In this document: piece after piece, positions 31,488 to 40,399 of the stretch
Layout: every line of letters begins with the position of its first letter
Numbering within the stretch: position 1 is the stretch's first letter
The notes under the pieces: generated by a model
Databases searched by the model: none
What the model saw: only the letters and a program-made list of their open reading frames with translations
What the model was told of the DNA's origin: nothing
Program-made: the position numbers and the translations under genes
Assembly (NCBI RefSeq): GCF_029784155.1
Contig: NC_073691.1
Span: forward strand, 51,256,490 to 51,320,489
Direction: 5' to 3'
DNA: 64,000 nt
Origin: Uranotaenia lowii
Taxonomy: Eukaryota; Arthropoda; Insecta; Diptera; Culicidae

Positions 31488-31996
31488 AGGCCAGACAACA
31501 ATCTCGAAGCCTGACGACCTTCTCGAGACCTGAAGACCTTCCCGAGGCCTGACGATCTTCGTGAGGCCTGACGACCTTCTCGAGGCCTGAGGACCTTCTC
31601 AAGGCTTGACGACCTTCTCGAGGCTTGACGACATTCTCCAGGCCTGACGACCATCTCGAAACCTGACGACCTTCTCGAGGCTTGACGACTATTTTTGAGC
31701 CCTGACAACCTTCTCGAGGCCTGACGACCTCCTCGAGGCCCTACGACCTTTTCGAGGCCTGACGACCTTCTTGAGGCCTGAAGATTTTTTCGAGGCCTGA
31801 CGACGTTTTCGAGGCCTGCCGATCTTCTCGAGGCCTGTCGACTTTTTTGAAGACCTGACGACCTTCTTGAGTCTCGACGACCTTCTCGAGGCCTGACTAC
31901 CTTTCCGAGGCCTGACGACCTTCTCAAGGCCTGACGATCTTCTCAAGGCCTGACGACCTTCTCGATGCCTGGCGAGGCCTGGCGACCTCTCAAAGT
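31488..31996. repeat. 19-bp minisatellite array, right block
   Basis: Units of the GAGGCCTGACGACCTTCTC form recur about 26 times with scattered changes. It is the continuation of the left block across the two LINE insertions, but less homogeneous, as expected at an array edge. Confidence 0.9.
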
Positions 31997-32314
31997 GTGA
32001 CGATTTAATGGAACACAATCCTACTTCCATACGCCGCCATACAGCATTCGAATTAAAATTTGAAAGATTTTTCGTTAGAGAAGTTCCAATTTATAGAAAG
32101 AGCTTGCTATACAAAGGTCTGTTTTACTGAAAACCCTTAGACTTTGGATCTATGATCCTCGACCTAAAGATTTTAAGAAACTGGGACCAGTAGATCCATG
32201 GTTTTTTGGAATTTGTTCGAATCTGCTTAGACGATGATATGGCCAACACAAAGGAGAAAAATTAGTGTGGAGGGTGCCAATCTGTGATTAAGGACCTAGA
32301 GACGATCGGATTTT
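31997..32314. other. AT-rich interval, nothing recognised
   Basis: No gene, RNA or paired repeat was seen here. Confidence 0.35.
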
Positions 32315-33046
32315 GATTTTGTGGCAACTTTTTTCCACATTAGTCAGCAGTGTTGTGGATTCAATATCAGCCTCAACAGGGAACTGTTTACGCAGGGTGA
32401 TTGTTATTATACTCCTATTCGTACCAAACTCAACGGCCGAAGTATTCGCCGTTATATCGACGATCTCTATTTAACGGATGGTAATCTTACTGCAAAAGGC
32501 GACTACTGCTGTAATGTCCTCGAAAAACTTAAACACCAGCTGGACTTACTGTCCGAAAAAGTCGACGACATGGCTCTGACTCAAAATGCACCTACAACTT
32601 CGTACGCTTTTCCTCCATTGAATGAGACACCACATAAATTCCCGTTACCGAACTTCAAGCGTCGCCGCGGGAATGATGGAGTATCGCAGGTTTCTTCAAC
32701 GATGACTGGGACATATCCCGTTGATCTTAGTGACCTTTCAGTCCCGTTTATCGGACCTCCACCCCTGACACCCAAGTTCTGGCTGGTTGTAGCTGGTCTT
32801 CAGCACCAGATCATGGACGCAGACGTTGAAAAAATAGTTTCTCGCTACCTGGATTCAACCATGCCGTGAGAGGTGAAACGATTGCTTCCCAAAGGCATAG
32901 ACGACTCCACTAGGAGATGTGTTTCGTTCAAAATCGGACTGGACCCAGTGCACAAAGATGACGCTTTGAGTCCTACGACACCTAGCCTTCTCGAATACTC
33001 TTTCGTGAAACTATGGATCAGCCAAAAAACTACAACCGGCCTTTGA
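32315..33046 (+). pseudogene. CR1-type LINE ORF1 fragment
   Basis: The frame shows a helical middle (KLKHQLDLLSEKVDDMALTQ), a basic KRRRGND patch and the conserved C-terminal block PKFWLVVAGLQHQIMDADVE, which aligns with the KKFWIYLARLQ block of the ORF1 at 20.7-21.6 kb. An in-frame TGA at 32,867-32,869 is followed, still in frame, by KRLLPKGIDDSTRRCVSFKI and LLEYSFVK. The zinc-finger N-terminus is absent. It is a different subfamily from the full LINE, since similarity is confined to the conserved block. It ends near the RTE fragment. Confidence 0.75.
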
Positions 33047-33117
33047 CTCCTGTACCATCAGTCCAACGTATTGGTTGGTTGGAGAACCGACTACCCAGAA
33101 TGTAGTGCCAATTACGG

Positions 33118-34160
33118 CCTGTTCAGCTGCGATGCCATCCTTCCCAGTAGACTTGTTGCTATTTAGCTGGTGAATGGCTTGCTTAACTTCACTTATCGTT
33201 GGAAGTGGCTCCACTTTGTCGTTGGCTACGTCGGCGATATACCTTCCCCCATCGTCTTGATCTCCTGCATGTGTGCCGTTCAGGTGTTCATTGAGTTCTG
33301 CTTCCATCTTTTGATCACCTCATGATTGTCCGTCATGATGCCGTGCGAGATGCGTTGAGTTTCTGATAGAACTTTCGTGTTTCTTGGGAACCTTGCAGCT
33401 GCTCCAGCTCCTCAAGCTCCTCCTCCTCCAGGCGGTGCTTTTCCTGCTAGAAAATTCGGACTCACTGCCTCTTCCACTGTCGGTGATTTTCCATGTTTCG
33501 ACGAGTGCTTCTTTGCACTACTGCTGCCAGAGCGGCGTTCCCTTCGTCCATCACCCTCCTACACTCCTCGTCGAACCAGTCTTTCCGTCAAATTTTTCGA
33601 CAGTCTTCGAGAGGGGCTTCGTCGGGTTTCTTCATTCATTCACTACGGAGAGTTCTGGGCACATCTTCACCATCACCAGATAGTGGTCTGACTCGATGTT
33701 GGCGCCTCGACAGGATCTGACGTCGATGATGTTCGAGAAGTGCCGGCTGTCTATCAAAACGTGGTCGATCTGTGATTGCATTTGGTACGGTGATCTCCAG
33801 GTGAGCGTTAAAATCCCCGATGACGATCTTGATATCATGTTTTGGGCAGCGGTCGTATTCACGCTCCAGCCACGCGTAGAATTCGTCTTTGTCGTCACCG
33901 GTACTTCCGAGGTGAGGACCGGCACATTCGTGGGTCGATCGGCCACAAACCGATCACGCGCTTCTTCATCTTCACCATCACTATAAAAGCAGTTCCAAGC
34001 TCGTGTGTGTTGCCACAGCTCTGGTACATGGTATGACCATCTTGGAACGTTTTTACCGTGGAGCCCTTCCAACACACCTTCTGCAGCGCTATTTGAGGCT
34101 TTTGAATTCGTTGGAGAGCACGTGGGTACTGCCCATGTAATTTAGAGATCGGAACTTCGC
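33118..34160 (-). pseudogene. RTE-like LINE fragment: endonuclease and start of RT
   Basis: Read on the minus strand from 34,160, it shows VCWKGSTVKTFQDGHTMYQS and NTHELGTAFIVMVKMKKRVI (endonuclease), a shifted frame, and IDHVLIDSRHFSNIIDVRSC then GANIESDHYLVMVKM, which contains the SDH catalytic histidine of the AP-like endonuclease. A later block, ISEVKQAIHQLNSNKSTGKD then GIAAE, is the start of the RT and lies at the 3' edge near 33,118. Several frameshifts separate the pieces. It is probably from the same broad family as the LINE at 10,507, of which it holds the opposite half. Confidence 0.75.
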
Positions 34161-34164
34161 TGTT

Positions 34165-34184
34165 CCCCCCCCCCCCCCCCCCCC
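34165..34184 (+). repeat. C20 homopolymer
   Basis: Twenty C in a row at the border between the RTE fragment and the next repeat. Uncommon in this AT-rich DNA; assembly length may be unreliable. Confidence 0.8.
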
Positions 34185-34427
34185 GATTTCCATGCGAAAT
34201 TTGTTGTTCATTGTTCGTTGTTTGTATTTTTTGCAGTCACGGGCTCGCAAGGCCCGCTGCTAACCCCACTATCTCGCAGGAAGACCGTTGTGATGTTGCT
34301 GTTTTGGGTCCCGAACACCACGAGGACATTTTCATATGTGATGAAAGAAATTAGAGAAACATGAACTATCAAAGAACGAAAGAACATAAGCCGTAATTAT
34401 CATGAAAATTTCGAAAAAGATACAACG

Positions 34428-34501
34428 GCTCACCGACAGGACTTGAACCTGCAATCTCCGCTTCGGTACAACGGCGCGTTAGCCAATTCCACCACGGTGA
34501 A
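34428..34501 (-). other. tRNA-like cloverleaf in left palindrome arm
   Basis: On the minus strand the 74-nt segment folds with a 7-bp acceptor stem (TTCACCG / CGGTGAG), a 3-bp D stem, a 5-bp anticodon stem (CCGTT / AGCGG) with loop GTACCGA, and a T arm (GCAGG / CCTGT) with loop TTCAAGT. The loop gives anticodon ACC (Gly-type), which eukaryotic nuclear tRNA-Gly genes do not normally use. It may be a SINE head or pseudo-tRNA. Identical to the copy at 35,028 apart from any unseen differences. Confidence 0.55.
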
Positions 34502-35027
34502 CGTAATGGAACTGGCGAACACGAGCAATCGAGCTCTGCCGATCAACTGCTGGACCTTCTATCGAAACACCATGTATATCCCGCATGTGATCTTTCCCTC
34601 TATTGATCTCTCTTGTTTCTCTAACCCCACCCATCGACTCGGGATTTTAGCCGAGCGAGCACATGGTCGATTGCTTTGGGTTTGCCGCAACTTACGGTCA
34701 GATGAAGAAGCAATCAGTGCCGCTCAAGGTTCCGAGCAGACCAGTTACACAGGGAGGTGTTGCTCTGTTGAAATCAATACTGATGTTATGAAATCGCTTG
34801 GTACATCTTTGATGATTGCTTCTTCATCTGACCGTAAGTTGCGGCAAACCCGAAGCAATCGACCATGTGCTCGCTCGGCTAAAATCCCGAGTCGATGGGT
34901 GGGGTTAGAGAAACAAGAGAGATCAATAGAGGGAAAGATCACATGCGGGATATTCATGGTGTTTCGATAGAAGGTCCAGCAGTTGATCGGCAGAGCTCGA
35001 TTGCTCGTGTTCGCCAGTTCCATCACG

Positions 35028-35101
35028 TTCACCGTGGTGGAATTGGCTAACGCGCCGTTGTACCGAAGCGGAGATTGCAGGTTCAAGTCCTGTCGGTGAG
35101 C
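35028..35101 (+). other. tRNA-like cloverleaf in right palindrome arm
   Basis: This is the same 74-nt cloverleaf as at 34,428-34,501, on the opposite strand, so the two transcripts would diverge outward. The A-box (TGGCTAACGCG) and B-box (GGTTCAAGTCC) match pol III promoter elements. No T-run terminator follows within a few bases of the 3' end: ctttttc begins about 8 bases downstream at 35,109, which could serve as one. Confidence 0.55.
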
Positions 35102-35448
35102 CGTTGTATCTTTTTCGAAATTTTCATGATATTTACGGCTTATGTTCTTTCGTTCTTTGATAGTTCATGTTTCTCTAATTTCTTTCATCACATATGAAAA
35201 TGTGATCATTTTCAGGTACAAAGATGTACCAAGCGATTTCATAACATCAGTATTGATTACCACCAGGACGTTCTTGCACTCCGTAGACCGCCTCTGACAT
35301 GGAGAACAGACGCGTCAGTTGCCTCTTGAACCGATGTCCGCGAGTTCGAGCCCAAGAGTAAACATTGAACACAGTTGCACCGGACAAGTTTTTCAATAAC
35401 TACTCGCCAACTGAATGTTGATATAAAGTCGCGGATACCATAAAGAGG

Positions 35449-36745
35449 TTTTTTTTTATTAATTAGTTTAGTTTATTTGCTTAAAGTTCTTGATTTACAT
35501 TACAAGTGATAAATTAAAACGTAGTTCACTTATGTCAATTCTATTACATTGCGAGTCTATAAAATCAATATATTCACTTATTATTTTCAACATACGTATT
35601 CGTCTGGCTTCGTCGACGTTTGGAATAACTGGTTTCAATATATCTTCGAATTCTAGCCGACGTCCATTGGTGAATTGGCTAATCAGCGTTTGCATGGTTC
35701 GGAAAGCTCACTTCAGCCTACTGCATTCACTGTATTTATGTTTCATCGTTTCAACCTGTGCTCCACAATGAAGACAGTCTTCTCCGTCACTGCGTCGAAG
35801 AATATGGAGAAGTTTTCTGCATTCAGCTTTTTCATTGACAAACAGAAATAATTTCGTACGTTGAGAAGCATCAAGCTTGCGAGAGGCGATGTTTTTCCAG
35901 ACTTTTGGCCAGTTAGTATTAGGATCAAGAGATACTACTTTTGGTGGCGTTGTTCCGTTGAGAAGTTGCTGATGTATCATTGTTGCTGTTGTATTTTGTT
36001 GCGTGCTGAGTTGAAAGTCTGCGATTACCTGTTTTATTATTTTAGCGTCAGGGAGTGATGTGGGAGGATCGACGTTATTTTGAAAGTATGTGCTGTAATA
36101 CGGTAGTGAATCGATTTCTTTTAGGTGTCTGTTCACTAATAATGCTTTGCATTTAAAAACAGGTAGATGCAAGTTTAGTCCACCCAGTTCGATTTTTCGA
36201 GCCAGCTGTTGCATTGGAGTCCTTGCTGTTATTCCTCTGAAAAGGAAACTGCCCATGGTAGACGTGATTTTTGCTACGTGGTAGGAATTTGGTGGAAGAA
36301 CGGATGATAGATACCAAACTTTACTAAGTATGAAAGTATTGAGTAAAATGATTTTTTGAGGTAGTTGGAGAATCCGCGACGAGTGGAGCCATAGCACTTG
36401 TGCAAATTTAGACACCGCCTCATTCCAGTTTGTTCTTATCATGACTCTTATTGAATTTGCAAATGTTATTCCTAGCACTTTCACTGTTTGTTTCATTTGG
36501 AGGCCTGGGTATACTAGAGGATTTTCAGATGTTAGTCCGACATCGATGGCGATGGTTTTATTTTGGTTCAGCTTGGATCCAGAAAACCGACCAAAACTGT
36601 TAAACAATTGAAAAATTTGCTGTATCTTCTGGGTGGATGTAGCTATAACAGTGATATCATCAGCATAAGATACTACCAAATCGGAAGCACAAGCCCGTTC
36701 AATTCTTGTGAGAAGTGGGTGTAGATATATCACAAACATGTGTTC
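35449..36745 (-). mobile_element. 5'-truncated L1-like LINE inside a SINE
   Basis: The T-run at 35,449-35,457 is the poly(A) tail of a minus-strand element whose 5' end (36,745) is truncated inside the reverse transcriptase. It splits the SINE between taaagagg and aaacgactg. A duplication of target bases could not be confirmed. Confidence 0.78.
35495..36739 (-). pseudogene. L1-like reverse transcriptase C-terminal half
   Basis: The frame from 36,739 reads MFVIYLHPLLTRIERACASD, then VVSYADDITVI (catalytic Asp pair), FSGSKLNQNKTIAI, LPQKIILLNTFILSKVWYLS, and GGLNLHLPVFKCKALLVNRH, blocks typical of L1/Tx1-group LINEs. A C-terminal HCGAQVETMKHKYSEC gives a Cys-His cluster of zinc-knuckle type. 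A single in-frame TGA at 35,708-35,710 is followed by MQTLISQFTNGRRLEFEDIL to the end at 35,495. The endonuclease and RT N-terminus are absent. Confidence 0.85.
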
Positions 36746-37039
36746 AAACGACTGTAATCGAAAAAACCTCTCACATTTAAAAACTTTTATTTAGAACCTC
36801 GAGAAGATGTGTGTAAGCTCCTGAGTCTTTAATTAAACATCAATGCTTAGAAAACATTGGGCTTAGGTTATTGTTCAGCACTACTGTTCTGAACAGCACT
36901 ACTGTTCTGATAGAAAAGAAAATATGAAAATTGGGGGGTAGGTAAATTTCGAATATGTAGTCTAACTGCACAGATACTTTCCTTCGTCGAATATGAATAC
37001 CGGCAAACCATAAGCAATTAGTCAACAACAGAAAACATT

Positions 37040-39151
37040 CACATCACAATTCCCCGTAAAAGTTCAACCGACAAAACCAAACTTCGACACGTTCTATTTT
37101 CCACCCATTCTCCTTGGGCCGAAGACACGATTCGGCTTCGCCCGCACGACGAGGAGTAAAATGAGAAAAATCGGAAAAACCACCCGGCGGCGGCGGCGGC
37201 CGAGAGAACCAACAAATGAGAGAGCCAATCAAACCAGCTGAGCAGCAGCTGACGAACGACGGCGGCTGTTTAACTGTTGTTGCCGCCACCGCCAGATTTC
37301 CTCAACCGGTTCCATCTACGGACGGCATTGCGTCCGTCAGTTCGTATCGAGAATTGAACTAAAACGGTTTGGCTAGTGCGAGCGTCGGTAGGTTGTTTTC
37401 GGAACGGCATCTCTCACATGCTGCTGCTTGCTGTCGTCAGATTGAACGCGCGCGCGTTTTGTGATTCTGGAAAACCTAATAGCACCTAGCAATAGTTATA
37501 TCCAGGAGGTAGTTTTCGCATCGGGGTTTTTCCACCTGTTTTCCGCGTGCGAGGCGCCGGCTTCCAATTTGTTTGTTGATTCGGTTGGTTGTCAACGTTA
37601 CAGACGACTGTGTGTTGGTCATCCGCGCGGGTCTAATCTAATCGATAGTCATTGGTGGGATTGTCGACAATAATAGTGTTACTGGGGTTGTGGTGCCACA
37701 ATTTGCAAACAAAGCGGATCTACTACTACAATACCGCAGCGAAACCTTGAAGAACTGGTTGGTTTGGTCTGATTGGTGTGTTGCAGTGTGCTGTAATCGT
37801 CCAAGCTAAAGGACGAGACTCGTCGTTCGCGGTAGAAGTTGCAAATCAGAAATAAACAACAACCGAATACACTAGGTTGAGGGTAGAGTAGAGTGAGTGG
37901 GCACACCCCTACTATTTACCTCTTACCTCTTGGCGCTGCCTGGCTAGTGAATGTTCGTGACCTTGGTGTCTCGATCAGCACACAACACTGTTGAAGACTC
38001 ACTCGTTGAACGTCTCTGAGGTTGTCTTCGTGTGGTGTCCACAGCGAATCTCAGCCGGTGTCGTCTTCTAGTAAGTGAGTGAGTTCTATACGCCCGATGA
38101 CGACGACGACGTAGCAGAACGAATCGAAAACAGACAGTCAGTCAGAAGGCAGTGAGTCGTCGAATGGAATAATAATTAGTCGAATAAATATATAAATCAT
38201 CCGTTTGCGGTTCAACTGCGCGAAATCTCGTGAAAGTGTGCGGGTTGCCTCTTGGAAGACTACGACGAGGATTAGGAGACTAGGTAGGAGACGGGAAGTA
38301 CGGATACCCAACGATCCGTAGCGCAACAATGAAGAAGTGCTAATTCAGCCTAGAAGTTTGACAGAGTGAAACTGACCCAGTAAGTGCAGAAAGAAGTACT
38401 AGAGTAGGGTGAAGAAGCCTCCAAAGCCTACTTTTAACCACAACGCCTTGGATCCGTATCAAGTATCCGAAAAGCCGTAACCACACAAAGAAGAGAAAAA
38501 AAATCTAGCCCGGATCACCGGTTTATGTACTTCCACTAGCGGATTTCAGTGGATTTGCTTCACTCCGAAGTTTCTCCCCCACCTCGTGACAATCAGTCCA
38601 GCAGTAGTGAAGTTGGGTTTTATGAGTCGTTTCGGGAGTTACAGTTAATTTCGCCCCCTTCTAAATTACTTGACCCAAAAGTTGGGCCAGCACGTGTAGG
38701 CGGCCAAAAAGCCGGCTTCCCGTTAGTGCAGTTTCCTTCAACAGCTAATGAAGAAGGCAGCAAAAAAAACCAAAACAACTATCAAGTGTTGACAAATAAT
38801 CCGCACCTGGTGTGGAAGGTGATTGAATTTCAATGAAGACCCCCTTCTCGGTGATTTAATCGTGCTTTACCCGGGTTGGTTGTCGATTTTTTTTTAAATT
38901 TTGGGATTGTGCCGGTTTATGTTTCCCGAAGTACAAGATTAAAAGTTTTGAAAAGATTAAAAAAAAAGTTGTTCGGTTTAAAGCCGGTTTCCCGGTCATC
39001 AATAAATACATCCAGAGAAAAATACAAATCAAGTGTGTAAATACATTCCGTCATTGTCAGCTGGTCAGTGTTTGTGAACAACAGGAATACCAGTTTTTTT
39101 TTTTGCGGTTTGGAAGATTTTTGTTTCCAGACACAAGTGTGTGAATCAAAG
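37040..39151 (+). other. Candidate host promoter and non-coding first exon
   Basis: This is the most GC-rich non-repetitive stretch in the window, with CAG/CGG-type triplets (37,185-37,310) and none of the TE signatures seen elsewhere. A TCAGTT initiator at 37,337-37,342 precedes about 1.8 kb without a long ATG-initiated frame. Good splice donors are at 38,071 (GTAAGTGAG), 38,380 (GTAAGTGC) and 39,152 (AAAG, then GTGAGA). Such long 5' UTR exons followed by huge introns are common in insect neural and developmental genes. No protein is identified. It could also be a lncRNA or unique intergenic DNA. Confidence 0.4.
37337..37371 (+). promoter_or_regulatory. TATA-less core promoter candidate (Inr plus DPE-like)
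   Basis: The arthropod initiator TCAGTT puts +1 at A 37,339. At +28 to +32 the bases are GGTTT, matching four of five positions of the DPE consensus RGWYV. No TATA box is seen 25-35 bp upstream. Repeated gagag motifs at 37,202-37,222 could bind GAGA-type factors. Assignment rests on short motifs. Confidence 0.35.
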
Positions 39152-40399
39152 GTGAGAAATTTCTTCAAAATAATTTTGAGAAAAAAAGAACGATTATCTC
39201 TTGAGTGACGTTCCAGAAAAAACCCATAAAAATTTTGAAAAAAATGTATGCCAAATGAAAACCGGCTATCAAAATAAAAGAGCCGATGCAAATTAAATGC
39301 TATCAGCGCTATGATTTAACTTTGAATTCCCCAACATTCATTAGAGTTCACTTATCAACAAAAAAAAACAACTTTTTTTTCTTCTTGCAGTTCCATCGTA
39401 CCAATCTAGAATAACCAAACGTTTTCCGAGCAACTTTTGCCTTCCGAGATATGGACTACTTCCTTCCAAGAATTTTCTAAATATAATCTAAGAAATTTTG
39501 AACTTTTCCCAAATGAATCCTGATAAATCATAAAACATGTTTTCAAAGAGCAGAACAAATCGACTGGCCTCAGTTGTTGATTTTCGGACAATTTTATTGT
39601 TGAGTTTAGCAAATGAATTTTGTATTTTCTTGGCAATTGTTCTCGCAATTTTTTTTTCCTTTTTTTATAGAAATTTAATCCATTAAGGTCATTCTCCCTC
39701 AATCTCGTAAAATTTAGATGTTCAGTAAACTGAATACAAATTCAGCCAAAATTTGTTATGTACTTCCCTAAGAAAATTTTGTTAATATATTTGCAGTAAC
39801 TAACGACAATTTTAGCTCATAATCGAAAACAAGAGCTAGTTAGTTTGTTTTGGTTGAAACTGAAGAATATGTATACATTGAAATAAAAACCACAACACTT
39901 TCATTCCTGATTTCAAAGAAGGTGCATCCCAACTTGGGATTTTGAAATTGAACAACGATATCAACCACTTGTAAAGAAATTTCCATTTTTTTGAGCTCTA
40001 AAGTTCTGAGTAATTGAAATGTTATTTCATGCCTATCAATCATAAATTATACGATTTTGATCCATACTACTCTTAAGCCAAGTTTCAATTAGTTTTTAAT
40101 TTTTTGTTAGTTCAAACTACGGATTTGAATTCAATCTAAAAAAAGTTTGAATCTCGATTATCTTTCTCTTTTCAAGATATATATATTTTTTTATTTATTC
40201 AAAATTAAGTCATGGTTCGGATTTTTTGAAAGCGATTTTTTATTGTGATACTCAAATCTCAAAACTGAAAGTTTAAATTTCAAATCTCAGACTCTAAATT
40301 TGAAACCTCAAAATTTGAACTGAAAGTATGAAATCTCCATCACTCAAACCTCAAAAATCAAAATTCAAATCTCGATTCTCAAAACACTCAAGCATCTTT
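39152..40399. other. AT-rich stretch, possible first-intron start
   Basis: No gene or RNA was recognised. From 40,250 the sequence grades into repeated aaatctcaa-type phrases that lead into the 7-bp satellite. Confidence 0.35.

Larger units (their letters stand above)
34330..35203. repeat. Near-perfect 385-bp-arm palindrome
   Basis: The arms 34,330-34,714 and 34,812-35,203 are reverse complements with only a few differences (for example catgtatatccc against catgaatatccc read inverted). The spacer is about 97 bp. Each arm contains a tRNA-like cloverleaf and both arms yield overlapping open frames on opposite strands that are mirror images, so those frames are not evidence of a gene. Half of the spacer recurs inverted just outside the right arm (35,215-35,258). 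The high identity says the structure is recent or kept by conversion. Confidence 0.92.
35310..36766 (+). repeat. tRNA-derived SINE split by an L1-like insertion
   Basis: The parts 35,310-35,448 and 36,746-36,766 match, in order, the full SINE at 51,678-51,891: first ccgatgtccgcgagttcgag through gcggataccataaag, then aaacgactgtaatcgaaaaa. The intervening 35,449-36,745 is the L1-like LINE in opposite orientation. The 5' part of the SINE head is altered. The B box (GAGTTCGAGCC) is intact in the first part. Confidence 0.75.

Noticed and set aside
34443..35086. Mirror-image open frames starting MNLQSPLRYNG
   Set aside because: They are two strands of the same palindrome and include the tRNA-like segment, so they are not independent genes.
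38549..38836. 95-codon frame in the GC-rich island
   Set aside because: It begins at GTG, has no ATG start, and shows no known domain. It fits a 5' UTR better.
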